Positions 1-8,917 are shown, counted from the stretch's first letter. The stretch is 64,000 bases of DNA from Prochlorococcus sp. AG-347-M23 (GCA_003278855.1 QCCU01000009.1:1-64000); one strand, 5' to 3'. Notes: generated from the letters alone by a model not told the origin. Translations and numbers: made by a program.

Positions 1-83
1 CCAAAAGAATATATGTGTTTCCAACTAACACTTTGATCTCTTAAAAAATTTTTCAAATATTGATGACTTAAAATTTCAAGCAT
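1..83 (-). CDS. N-terminal fragment of an unidentified protein, cut by the window edge
   Basis: An ATG at 83-81 on the minus strand opens a frame that runs without a stop to the window edge. The 27 residues begin MLEILSHQYLKNFL. The gene diverges from tyrA, leaving 96 bases between the two starts. From memory, this opening resembles the N-terminus of a cyanobacterial DinG-like DNA helicase, but no helicase motif lies inside the window, so the family name is only a guess. The rest of the gene lies outside the window. Confidence 0.55.
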   Translation of the reverse strand, partial: MLEILSHQYLKNFLRDQSVSWKHIYSF

Positions 84-179
84 TTATAATTAATTTAATT
101 TCAAATACATACAAAAACTTATGAACCTAATATACAAAAAATTGGTATCAATATAAGAGGGCCTTGAATTAATTAATCT

Positions 180-1019
180 ATGAAAATTGGAATAGTAGGA
201 TTAGGTTTAATTGGCGGTTCTTTAGGATTAAAACTCCAAAGTCTAAATCATACAATTTATGGAATAGCAAATAATGAATTTAATGAAAAAAAAGCTAAGG
301 ATAAAAAACTTGCAAATTTTGTTAGCTGTGATCTTAGTTTATTAAAAAAATGTGAGCTAATAATCTTAGCATTGCCCATCAAAGATTTAATCAGTCCGTC
401 AAAACAATTAGTAGCATCAATACCTCAAGAAACAATATTAACTGATGTAGGCTCTGTAAAAGAACCAATTGTAAAGACATGGGAAAATTTACATCCTCTA
501 TTTATTGGTTCTCATCCAATGGCAGGAACAGAAAAAAAAGGAGTTGATTCAGGTTTTGAAGGTCTTTTTAAAAATGCAAAATGGATTATTACCCCGACAC
601 AAAAAAGTGATTTAAATTCAGTCAGAACTATTTCCGAGCTCATAAAATCAATGGATTGTGAAATTTGCCAAGCTTCGCCAAAAGAGCATGATGAAGCAGT
701 ATCACTAATTTCTCATTTACCTATATTTTTAGCTTCTGCCCTCATTGAAACTGCGCAAACAAAAAATAATCAATCTTTATTAGATCTCACTCAAAAATTA
801 GCTGCTACAGGATTTGCTGACACTTCGAGAGTTGGCGGAGGCAATGAACAACTAGGCTTAGATTTAGCTATTAATAATCAGATTAATGTTTTAAATTCCA
901 TAAATAATTTTAAAAATAAGCTGAATATACTGGAATCTCTTATTAAAGAAAAAAATTGGGAGTTACTTTCTCACAAACTTGCTGAAGCAAAAGAAAACAG
1001 AAAAAATTTTATAAACTAA
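180..1019 (+). CDS. tyrA: Prephenate/arogenate dehydrogenase
   Basis: This enzyme oxidatively decarboxylates prephenate or arogenate in tyrosine synthesis. The N-terminus carries a Rossmann dinucleotide-binding loop (IGIVGLGLIGGSLG). It is followed by the family segments TDVGSVK (about residues 100-106) and GSHPMAGTEKKGVDSG (about 110-125), which hold the catalytic His. At 279 residues it is the usual cyanobacterial length, without the fused chorismate mutase of enteric TyrA. Cyanobacterial homologues generally prefer arogenate and NADP, but this cannot be read from the sequence. A purine-rich stretch (ataagaggg) lies about 20 bases upstream of the ATG. The 3' end overlaps the convergent oxidoreductase pseudogene by 11 bases. 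Confidence 0.93.
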   Translation: MKIGIVGLGLIGGSLGLKLQSLNHTIYGIANNEFNEKKAKDKKLANFVSCDLSLLKKCELIILALPIKDLISPSKQLVASIPQETILTDVGSVKEPIVKTWENLHPLFIGSHPMAGTEKKGVDSGFEGLFKNAKWIITPTQKSDLNSVRTISELIKSMDCEICQASPKEHDEAVSLISHLPIFLASALIETAQTKNNQSLLDLTQKLAATGFADTSRVGGGNEQLGLDLAINNQINVLNSINNFKNKLNILESLIKEKNWELLSHKLAEAKENRKNFIN

Positions 1020-2514
1020 AATTTTCTATACCTTTGGAAGCTAAAATTTGCCTAGAAACCATTAATGCAGACTGACTAACACCTGCAGTCCCCTCTCCTG
1101 GATAAATAGAATCGCCACATAACCATAAACCTTCAAAAGGTGTCCTACTTGATAATCCAAATAAACCAAAAATATCTGGATTTTGACCAAGCCCGCCAAC
1201 TATTCCTTTAGGTCTTTTTGTCCATTTTTCAAAGCCCAATGGAGTTGCTAATTACCTATGCAGCCATTTTTCAGGATCAATATCAAATTGACTTTCCAAT
1301 TCAAACGATATTTTTTTCATAAAATCATTTTTCTTCTCTAAATAAGTTTTTTTATCTAGATCAAACCAATCTTTAGTCTTGGTAAAGATACTCGCAATTA
1401 AAGTAACCTCACCTTTTGGTGCTCTTCCATCACCATCATCACTAATGGATACAAATAACGAACAAAATTCTTTCGAAACAAATTGATAATGATTGGAGGA
1501 TAGTTTTTTTATATGTTCCTTTTTTAAGGCTGAATAAAAAACTACAGCCCCACTTGGATCAGGCAAATTATTAAGTCGATTTTTATAATTTTTTTTTCTT
1601 TTTAAAGGATCTTTCAAATGCTTGAGCAAAGATTGTGGAGGCGCGGTATAAATTACATCTTTTGCTTGGTAAATAAATGATTTTTTTTTCGAATTAGCAG
1701 ATACTTGCCAACACATATTTACATCGTCAAAAGTTATAGAATTAACTTCTTGTCCAAAAATTAAGTTAACTCCAGTTTTAATCAATGACCCTTCTAATGA
1801 TTCACTTAAAGACTGCATAGATTTTTTAAGATGCCAGAGACCATGTGGTTGCTGACACATCTGAAGTACAGTAGATCCATATAATGCTGCAGTATTATAA
1901 ACGTCTTCTTGAGAATAAAGTTTTAGTTGAAGATTTAAGAATTTAATCAGGCGCTCATTCTTAGATAATCCACATATCCGCAATAAATCATAAATAGTAG
2001 ATTTAAGTAATATACCGGTGACAAGGTTTGAAGGTACTAGTGCTTTAAAAAGTTGAGAAAAATCCCAAAAATTACTTATTGGTAATACAGGATTATTATT
2101 AGCAAATATCCAATTACTTTCATGTATGAGGGTACAAAGTTTCCAAAACCTTTGACTCCCAGGAAACTGCATTTCTCGTTCAGCTATCCATTTTCTTTTT
2201 TCATACCAAATAGGTATAGGATTACTACCATCATTTAAATCAACAATGCACGCAGGATCTAAAATTGCAGCTTCTGGGGATGGAATATCTAAAAAATCAA
2301 AAATTCTAGAATGTATTCCTCCTTTCTCTAAACCCGCAACCTGAGTTGCGCCAACATCAAAAATATAACTTTTTCTTTTAAAAGTACCTGCACATCCTCC
2401 GGCCTGAGTATGAGATTCGATTAAAGTCACTGATAAGCCAAGTTTTGATAAAATTGCTGCAGAAGTTAGTCCTGCTATACCGGCGCCTACAACAATAACT
2501 TCAGACTTTCTCAT
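1009..2514 (-). pseudogene. CrtISO-like FAD-dependent oxidoreductase interrupted by an in-frame stop codon
   Basis: This belongs to the carotenoid isomerase/phytoene desaturase-like FAD flavoproteins. The N-terminal dinucleotide-binding motif is VIVVGAGIAGLTSA at residues 6-19. The first part (1252-2514, 420 residues) ends ...EKWLHR at a TAA at 1254-1252. The same frame continues after the stop with LATPLGFEKW and the typical C-terminal FAD-contact region GLWLCGDSIYPGEGTAGV, ending at 1009. Read through, the protein would be about 501 residues, the usual family length. No base is gained or lost, so a single substitution (probably GAA to TAA) explains the break. A sequencing error or a recent loss of function are both possible. 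The substrate is unknown; Prochlorococcus carries CrtISO paralogues. The start lies 4 bases from the divergent fructosamine kinase start. Confidence 0.85.
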
Positions 2515-2518
2515 AAAA

Positions 2519-3397
2519 ATGCAAAAATTATCCCCTATTGAAATTAACGAAATTTGTGAAGAATTAGGTGAAAACTATCCAAAAAGCATTGAACAAGTAC
2601 ATGGGGGTGATATTCATAGTGCCTGGCGAATAGAATTCTCAAACAAAAAGTTATTTCTTAAAAGAAACATTAGAAACAAAAAATTCCTTGAATTTGAAAA
2701 ATATTGTCTTCAAAATTTGAGAAAATATATTAATCAAGAAAATTTAGTTATTCCTGAAGTAATTGCATATAAAAATACAAAAAATATAGAGATTCTTTTA
2801 ATTGAATGGATAGATATGCACTTTTTTGACCAAAAAAAGCTGGGGAAAGGTTTAGGTGAATTGCATTTAAAATCAGCTGAATCTAATCCAAAAATGTTTG
2901 GGTTTCCAGTTGAGGGTTTTATTGGAACAACAGATCAGAAAAAAGGCTTGGAAGATAATTGGATAGATTGTTTTTTAAACTTAAGGATAATACCTCAATT
3001 ATTAAGTCTTAAATCGACGATTTTAGATAAAGAAACTATAAATAAAGTTAAAGAAAAAATTAAATCAGAATTGCTGAATCACAAACCAACAAATGCTCTA
3101 GTTCATGGTGATTTATGGTCAGGCAATGCAGGAATGGACAAAAATGGAAAGGGGGTTATATTTGACCCTGCATCTTGGTGGGCAGATAATGAAGTAGATA
3201 TTGCTATGACAAAACTATTTGGAGGTTTTAGTAAAGAATTTTATGAAGAATATCGTAAAATTTTTCCTATAAAAAACGGATTTGAAAAAAGAATTATTAT
3301 TTATAATTTTTATCACATATTGAATCACGCCAATATGTTTGGAGGAGGGTACCTTAAAAAAGTTAAAGATTACGTAAAATCAATACTCAATATGTAA
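2519..3397 (+). CDS. Fructosamine kinase family protein
   Basis: This is an aminoglycoside-phosphotransferase-fold kinase of the fructosamine-3-kinase/ketosamine kinase family, which phosphorylates sugar adducts on protein amines so that they fall off. Visible motifs are the N-terminal GGDIHSAWRIE nucleotide-binding turn (about residues 29-39), the Brenner-type catalytic loop VHGDLWSGN (about 198-206), and the metal-binding FDPASWWADNEVD (about 215-227). The length of 292 residues is normal. The ATG is only 4 bases from the start of the opposite-strand oxidoreductase, so the transcript is either leaderless or begins inside that gene. A function in protein repair is inferred from the family; the true substrate is unknown. 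Confidence 0.88.
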   Translation: MQKLSPIEINEICEELGENYPKSIEQVHGGDIHSAWRIEFSNKKLFLKRNIRNKKFLEFEKYCLQNLRKYINQENLVIPEVIAYKNTKNIEILLIEWIDMHFFDQKKLGKGLGELHLKSAESNPKMFGFPVEGFIGTTDQKKGLEDNWIDCFLNLRIIPQLLSLKSTILDKETINKVKEKIKSELLNHKPTNALVHGDLWSGNAGMDKNGKGVIFDPASWWADNEVDIAMTKLFGGFSKEFYEEYRKIFPIKNGFEKRIIIYNFYHILNHANMFGGGYLKKVKDYVKSILNM

Positions 3398-3404
3398 TCT
3401 TTAA

Positions 3405-3770
3405 CTAACCTAAGTATGTCTTCTTAAGATTTTGTACCTTATCTAGAACCGCTTCACGATTTTCACTCGTACGAAGGTTTTGCCAGCTCCATTGACCGAC
3501 AACAATCACTCCAAGCAGTTCTAGTAAACCAGGAAGAATTGGGAAAAAGTTTATCGTGTCAATGACAACTTTAATTATTATCTGAGCTATTACGACAACA
3601 GCAATTATGCCTGCCGCCTTGCCGTACTTACCCATTTGAGTCCAATCAACATTACCAAGAGTTTCGTTGACTTTTCCCATGACATCAGAGTACTTCTCTG
3701 AAAAACTTTTGGTTTCTGAGCTTGTATCGGAGCCGGAGTCTTGGTTTGACTCTGGAGTGTTATCACTCAT
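3405..3770 (-). CDS. CAAD-domain thylakoid membrane protein (CURT1-like)
   Basis: This 121-residue protein has an acidic, Ser/Thr-rich N-terminus (residues 1-30), an amphipathic segment (about 31-47), and two hydrophobic helices (about 50-70 and 73-95) separated by a short FFPILPG turn. A charged amphipathic tail follows (RTSENREAVLDKVQNLKKTYLG region). This is the CAAD layout of plant CURT1 proteins and their cyanobacterial homologues, which bend or organise thylakoid membranes. It is convergent with the fructosamine kinase, 7 bases away. Family assignment is by layout and conserved sequence; the role in this organism is inferred. Confidence 0.82.
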   Translation of the reverse strand: MSDNTPESNQDSGSDTSSETKSFSEKYSDVMGKVNETLGNVDWTQMGKYGKAAGIIAVVVIAQIIIKVVIDTINFFPILPGLLELLGVIVVGQWSWQNLRTSENREAVLDKVQNLKKTYLG

Positions 3771-4064
3771 GAATTCAGTTAACTTAATATATGAACCAGA
3801 CAGTATCGGAAAAAACGTCTATTGACTACCTTTTTGTTATGCAAAATTCCGAACCGAAACATTTTGTATTTTTTTAGAGACGTTGGTATGTAAGCTTTCT
3901 GAAGATATTTAAACTTAAAATTGATTTATAAAAACTTCACATTATCGTCTTGTTCTAACAAAAACATTAATAAATCAGAGCAATAAGAAAAATTTAAAAG
4001 TCTAAAATATTTATTTTAATTATTATATTTTCATAGTTTAGTCCGCAAAAATTAAAGGATCTCA
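3771..4064. other. Intergenic region between divergent CAAD and moeB-like genes
   Basis: This 294-base stretch is the longest gap in the window. I see no open frame with coding character, no tRNA, no CRISPR-like repeat and no convincing terminator. It should carry both divergent promoters. A ribosome binding site, aaaggat, lies just before the moeB-like ATG at 4065. A small RNA cannot be excluded by eye, but I find no known Yfr-type motif. Confidence 0.5.
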
Positions 4065-5228
4065 ATGTCCAAAGATATAAAATTTAATTTTTTAAACTCT
4101 GATGAAGAAGAAAGATATCAAAAACATCTTACTCTCAAAGAGATAGGTTATGAGGGTCAACTAAATCTTAAAAATAGCTCAGTATTATGCATTGGCGCAG
4201 GTGGGCTTGGATCTTCCGTTTTGCTTTATCTAGCTGCAGCAGGAATTGGGAGAATTGGAATAGTTGATAACGATCAAGTTGAAAAGTCTAATCTTCAGAG
4301 ACAGATTATTCATGAAACAAATACTATTGGCAATCTTAAAATTGATTCTGCTAGGGAAAGAATAAAAAAATCCAATCCTAATTGTGAATTGTTGACCTTT
4401 TCAGAGAGAATTAATCCTAAAAATGCTCTTGAATTAATCAAGGAGTTTGATATTATTTGTGATTGCTCGGATAACTTTGGCACAAGATATTTAATAAATG
4501 ATTCATGCCTGATATTAAATAAACCCCTAGTCTTTGGGAGTGTACAAGGCTTTGAAGGGCAAGTAAGTGTTTTCAATTTATATAAAAATAGTCCTAATTT
4601 AAGAGACTTACTTCCAGAATCACCTACAAAAAATGCTGTCCCTAGTTGTGCAGAATACGGGGTTGTAGGTGTTTCAACAGGTTTAATAGGAATTCTTCAG
4701 GTTAATGAAATTATCAAAATCATTTTGAAAAAAGGTGAAATTTTAGATGGGAAAATTTTAATTTTTGATCTATTTAATATGAATATGAAAAAATTAAATC
4801 TAAAAAGTGATCAGTTAAATAAACGAATAAAAAATCTGTCTCAGTTTGAGAGTTTTTATAATAGTGATGAATATTGTGGAAAAAACGATGAAATTAACAG
4901 TATTAATGCTAAAGACTTTAATATTTTATACAAAGCAAAATCTAACAAAATTCTTTTAATTGATGTTAGAGAAAATGAAGAGTTTTCTCAATCTGCAATA
5001 GAGGGATCTATCTCAATTCCCCTGAGTCATTTGAAGCAAGAAACTGACTTAAAATTTATTCAAAAAGAAAGTTTAAATAAAGAGGTTTTCACTATATGTA
5101 AATCGGGGAAACGCTCTGAAAAAGCTTCAAGAATCTTGTCTGAATTCAAAATTCAGTCAAGATCTATTGAAGGCGGCATTGAAAAGATAAAAAAATATTG
5201 TGCAAATAATTTTTTAAGAATAAGTTAG
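4065..5228 (+). CDS. moeB: MoeB/ThiF-type sulfur-carrier adenylyltransferase fused to rhodanese
   Basis: The protein has an N-terminal E1-like adenylating domain (residues 20-260) and a C-terminal rhodanese domain (about 285-380). The ATP loop is GAGGLGSSVLLYLAAAG, followed by NLQRQIIH (Arg finger) and CDCSDNFGTRYLIND. A candidate conjugating Cys lies in VPSCAEYGVVG, and the rhodanese loop is CKSGKRSEKAS. The family adenylates the C-terminal glycine of MoaD, ThiS or similar carriers and then sulfurates it. Unusually, the two CxxC pairs that bind zinc in canonical MoeB are absent: the first region reads SPNLRDLLPESP. No carrier gene is nearby, so the partner is unknown. The 3' end overlaps the convergent cobO by 4 bases. 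Confidence 0.85.
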   Translation: MSKDIKFNFLNSDEEERYQKHLTLKEIGYEGQLNLKNSSVLCIGAGGLGSSVLLYLAAAGIGRIGIVDNDQVEKSNLQRQIIHETNTIGNLKIDSARERIKKSNPNCELLTFSERINPKNALELIKEFDIICDCSDNFGTRYLINDSCLILNKPLVFGSVQGFEGQVSVFNLYKNSPNLRDLLPESPTKNAVPSCAEYGVVGVSTGLIGILQVNEIIKIILKKGEILDGKILIFDLFNMNMKKLNLKSDQLNKRIKNLSQFESFYNSDEYCGKNDEINSINAKDFNILYKAKSNKILLIDVRENEEFSQSAIEGSISIPLSHLKQETDLKFIQKESLNKEVFTICKSGKRSEKASRILSEFKIQSRSIEGGIEKIKKYCANNFLRIS

Positions 5229-6385
5229 TAATCAACTCCTCTTTTCAAATCAACTCCCACATTTGCATAATGCTTATGACAAACCATTTCAGAGTAAACA
5301 TCAGCCAGTTCAAAATATGAAGGTTCATTTTTACACCTCCCAGTAATTACAACTTCTGTATCTGCTGGTTTTTTTAAGAGCGTTTGATGTATTGATTCCA
5401 CAGGTAACAACTCTAAATCAACAGTTGGATTCAATTCATCTAAAATGATTGTTTTATATAAGCCAGACAAAATAGAAGCTTTAGCAATTTCCCATGCTCT
5501 TTCAGCCTCAACATAATCAATTGGTTGTTGTTGACCTCTCCATACAATGGCGTCTCTGCCTGAACGCAAATGATCTACTAAATGAGGGTAACTCTCTCTC
5601 AAAGCTTCTATGGCAGCATCTTCGGTATATCCATTTCCACCTTTTAACCATTGTAATATTAAAACTCTATGACTTTTATCTTGAGATATTCCTTTACCAA
5701 TAGCTTGAAGTGCCTTACCGAGTGCACTTGTGGATTTACCCTTTCCTTCACCTGTATAAATCTCAATTCCACCACTAGAACTACTTTGTTTGGATAGTTC
5801 TGATAAGTCTCCTATCAAACGTGGTCTCATTTCTGAGTGGAGTTGAGATATTCTTACCAAAGAGGGTGGGGCTGCCCTTCCAGTAATAATTATTTCTAAT
5901 CCATCTGGACGATTTTGCAGAGAATCAACTACTTCATTGATATCAAGCATTCCTAAATCAAGAACTGGATTCAACTCATCAAGCACAACTACAGAATAAA
6001 GAGAACTAGCAATTGCTCCTTTAGCAATATTCCAACCTCTTTCGGCTTCGCCAACATCAAACTTTGTCACTTGGTCAGCAGTGAAGAATTCAGATCTTCC
6101 TGTCCTTACATGGTCAATTAAATGTGGAAAGCCTCTTTGTAAAGCCTCTATAGCTGAATCCTCGTCATATGGTCTCTCAGGGCCTTTTAAAAATCTTAGA
6201 AGTAAAACTCTTGACTGTCTTTTTTCGCATATTCCTAATCCTATTGTCCTGAGAACTACTCCCAATGCAGCCTGACTTTTCCCCTTACCCTCTCCATCAT
6301 AAATATGTAATTGACCTTTTAATCTCTCTTGACTGTCACTTGCTGTGACAATTCCAATTCCTCTATTTCTACTCGTTTTCGTCAA
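5225..6385 (-). CDS. cobO: Tandem-domain cob(I)alamin adenosyltransferase (CobO/BtuR family)
   Basis: The protein contains two copies of the CobO/BtuR ATP:corrinoid adenosyltransferase domain. Each copy has its own P-loop GEGKGKS (residues 31-37 and 212-218), a LDELNP Walker-B-like motif (about 135-140 and 315-320), and an ITGR...SEM C-terminal motif. The family transfers adenosyl from ATP to reduced corrinoid in adenosylcobalamin synthesis. At 386 residues it is about twice the length of single-domain BtuR, which acts as a homodimer. This chain may therefore be a covalent pseudo-dimer. The start is TTG (TTG ACG AAA ACG AGT), with no in-frame ATG nearby. It is convergent with the moeB-like gene. 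Confidence 0.88.
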   Translation of the reverse strand: MTKTSRNRGIGIVTASDSQERLKGQLHIYDGEGKGKSQAALGVVLRTIGLGICEKRQSRVLLLRFLKGPERPYDEDSAIEALQRGFPHLIDHVRTGRSEFFTADQVTKFDVGEAERGWNIAKGAIASSLYSVVVLDELNPVLDLGMLDINEVVDSLQNRPDGLEIIITGRAAPPSLVRISQLHSEMRPRLIGDLSELSKQSSSSGGIEIYTGEGKGKSTSALGKALQAIGKGISQDKSHRVLILQWLKGGNGYTEDAAIEALRESYPHLVDHLRSGRDAIVWRGQQQPIDYVEAERAWEIAKASILSGLYKTIILDELNPTVDLELLPVESIHQTLLKKPADTEVVITGRCKNEPSYFELADVYSEMVCHKHYANVGVDLKRGVDY

Positions 6386-6493
6386 TTGAACAAAATTGGT
6401 AAATTTAATCTAAGATATAGATACGAATATTATTAAAGATTTAATAATAAATTCAACCTATTCATAGGTAATTTGAATTTTAAAGTAATTAGC

Positions 6494-7318
6494 ATGTTCA
6501 ATCAACTAGAAATTCTCTCTGATGAACAAAGTGAAAAGCTTTATACAATTAGAAGATACATTAAGAATCTTGATAGTGTTTGTATTGCTTATTCCGGAGG
6601 AGTTGACAGTACATTAGTAGCATCATTAGCATTCGAGCAATTAGGTAACAAAGCAATTGCGATAACTGGAGTTTCTCCTGCATTAGCCACTACTCTTCGT
6701 GAAGAAGCAAGAATGCAAGCAAAATGGATTGGAGTAAAGCATGTAGAGATCAAAACATCAGAATTAGACCAATCAAGTTACAGTGAAAATCCTAAGGATA
6801 GGTGCTTTGCATGCAAAAAAGAGCTCCACAAACATACAACCTACCTCTCTAAAAAACTTAATTACAAGATAGTTTTAGATGGAGTCAATCTGGATGATCT
6901 TAAAGATTATAGACCAGGTATACAAGCCTCAAAACAAGCAGGAGTTATCTCTCCCCTTGCAAAATTTAAAGTCTCAAAACAAGACATTAGGGATATATCA
7001 AGAGCATTGGGTTTTCCTTGGTGGGATAAACCTGCTCAACCTTGTTTATCATCAAGATTTCCTTATGGCCATGAAATAACCAGTGAAAGGCTAAAAATGG
7101 TTGAAAAAGCAGAAGAATATCTCAAAGAATATGGATTATCAGAGGTTAGAGTTAGGTGCCAAGGCTCAACTGCAAGAATAGAAATTCCCCAGGATGAATT
7201 AAAGCATTTTTTTAACAAATATAATTTTAGCGATTTAGTTCAATATTTTTCTAATTTAGGATTTAATTGCACAAGTTTAGATCTTGAGGGACTTGTAAGC
7301 GGAAAATTAAATAGGTAA
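6494..7318 (+). CDS. larE: LarE-like ATP-dependent sulfur transferase (PP-loop)
   Basis: LarE adenylates and then sulfurates pyridinium dicarboxylate mononucleotide, making the nickel-pincer cofactor of lactate racemase. The PP-loop SGGVDSTLVA is near the N-terminus. Downstream are DRCFACKKEL, with a CxxC, and KPAQPCLSSRFPYG, which holds the Cys equivalent to the sacrificial Cys176 of Lactobacillus LarE. Three cysteines in this pattern match the LarE subgroup proposed to bind a [4Fe-4S] cluster and act catalytically. I prefer the ATG at 6494 (MFNQLEIL) to a TTG seven codons upstream. No larA, larB or larC is visible here, so the real acceptor is uncertain. Confidence 0.83.
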   Translation: MFNQLEILSDEQSEKLYTIRRYIKNLDSVCIAYSGGVDSTLVASLAFEQLGNKAIAITGVSPALATTLREEARMQAKWIGVKHVEIKTSELDQSSYSENPKDRCFACKKELHKHTTYLSKKLNYKIVLDGVNLDDLKDYRPGIQASKQAGVISPLAKFKVSKQDIRDISRALGFPWWDKPAQPCLSSRFPYGHEITSERLKMVEKAEEYLKEYGLSEVRVRCQGSTARIEIPQDELKHFFNKYNFSDLVQYFSNLGFNCTSLDLEGLVSGKLNR

Positions 7319-7324
7319 ATACTA

Positions 7325-7759
7325 TCAAACAACCCTTCTGATCTGATTAGAGACAGCTGAAGGTGGATTTCGCTCAATGACACGCAAAGAATGTTCTTTA
7401 GCCATCAAAGATTCAATTAAATATTGACTAGCTAGTTCAGGCATCATATTTTGACCACATGTAAAAATATCGACCGCCGAATAATTAGATTCAGGCCAAG
7501 TATGTATTGAAATATGAGATTCTGCCAGTAATGCAATTGCCGTAACCCCCTGAGGCTCAAATTTATTACTTATCAAATTCAAAACTGTTGCATTTGCCAA
7601 TTTAGCAGCTCTATTTAAAATGCAGCGCAAAAAGGATTCGTCATTTAATTTTTCGCGATCGCATCTATATAGTTCCAACAAAAGGTGTTTACTTTGATGA
7701 ATTAATTTTTTCTCATCACTTAATGAACTTAAAATTTGACTTTTTTTGTAGATTTCCAT
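7325..7759 (-). CDS. speD: S-adenosylmethionine decarboxylase proenzyme
   Basis: SpeD supplies decarboxylated SAM for spermidine synthesis. The proenzyme self-cleaves to make a pyruvoyl group. The cleavage motif LLAESHISIHTWPE places the scissile bond between Glu80 and Ser81. The proton-donor Cys lies in the following VDIFTCG segment. The 144 residues fit the small prokaryotic class, with a slightly long N-terminus. The gene is convergent with larE, 6 bases away, and follows recF on the same strand after 53 bases. Confidence 0.92.
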   Translation of the reverse strand: MEIYKKSQILSSLSDEKKLIHQSKHLLLELYRCDREKLNDESFLRCILNRAAKLANATVLNLISNKFEPQGVTAIALLAESHISIHTWPESNYSAVDIFTCGQNMMPELASQYLIESLMAKEHSLRVIERNPPSAVSNQIRRVV

Positions 7760-7812
7760 TTAAGAAAATTTATATGAAATTAAGATTAGCTAAAAATCAT
7801 GATTTTTAAAAA

Positions 7813-8917
7813 TTATAAGTGAATCATTTGTGAAGAGCCTAAGAAAGACTGATTAAATTTATCTAAATGTGTCGCACTTATAAAACATTGACTATCTTTA
7901 CCAACAGAATTTAATAACAAATTTTGCCTGGTTAAATCTAATTCCGCCAAGACATCATCCAATATAAGTATTGGAGGAACATTTAATGTTTTAGTTAATA
8001 AATCGAGTTCAGCCATCTTTAAAGCCAAAATAAAAGTCCTTTGCTGTCCTGAAGAACCATATTTTCTAACTGAAACATTATTAATAAGAAACTCAATATC
8101 ATCACGATGAGGGCCAAAATTACATTTACCAGTCAATGCTTCTATTGAACGCTGATTTAAGAGTTGTTCTGCTATTTTTTTACTAATAACTTCTTCTTCT
8201 TCTTCTTCTGGACTTATATTTTGTATCCCCGATAGATAATTTATGTCTATTTGCTCTTGAGATTTACTTAAATGATTATGCCAATATTCAACATATGGTT
8301 TTATTTTTAATAAAGCTCTTCTTCTGCGCCGAAAAATTCTTGTACTTAATATTGACATTTGAATATCAAAGCTTTCAACAATATCTGTGGATTGGGTTTT
8401 TAAGAAACTTTCCGAACGCCAAAAATGACTTCTTTGTTTTAAAAGCCTATTAAATCTACTTATCAGGTCTAAATATACAGGTTCAAGCTGAGATACGACT
8501 TTATCAATCCATGTTCTTCGATAACTTGGTTCACTTCTGACAATATCTATATCACTAGAACAGAAACATACACTCCTAATATAATTCTTTATTTCACTCT
8601 GTTTTTTCAAAATTGATTCATTAACATAAATTCTTTTAGGCCCTTTACGGAATAAATTTAACTTTAAATCATCTTTAAAATTTATCTGTCCTATAACTAC
8701 AGCCATATCACTATCGTTCTCGATTAAATCTTTATCGCTTAGTGCTCTATTAGATTTTAATTGACTTAAAAATTCAACCGATTCAAGTAAATTTGATTTA
8801 CCAATACCATTGCAGCCAAGAACTATTGCTCTTTGCTCTTTTAGATCAATTTCAAAACTTTTATGGTTCCGAAAATTTTTAATTTTTAATTTATTTAAAA
8901 AAATTTTTTTTATGCAT
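7813..8917 (-). CDS. recF: RecF recombination protein with a disrupted or non-standard 5' end
   Basis: RecF is an SMC-like ATPase that helps load RecA at gaps. The continuous frame carries LKIKNFRN, then the Walker A GCNGIGKSN, the signature SSGQQRTFILALK, and Walker B ILILDDVLAELD. The first in-frame ATG (8706) lies downstream of Walker A, so it cannot be the true start. The frame is open back to 8976 but holds no ATG, GTG or TTG upstream. The only sensible ATG (8917) is one base out of frame across an A8T7 tract. Removing one base there gives MHKKIFLNKLKIKNFRN and a normal length of about 368 residues. Options are a real or artefactual indel, slippage on the tract, or an ATT start at 8904. 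Confidence 0.85.

Noticed and set aside
1009-1239. A separate 76-residue gene starting at TTG 1239
   Set aside because: It is in the same frame as the upstream oxidoreductase and is clearly its C-terminal FAD region, so it is a pseudogene part rather than an independent gene.
7813-8706. RecF starting at the ATG at 8706
   Set aside because: This would remove Walker A (GCNGIGKSN) and the first strands of the ATPase domain, which are plainly encoded upstream in the same frame.
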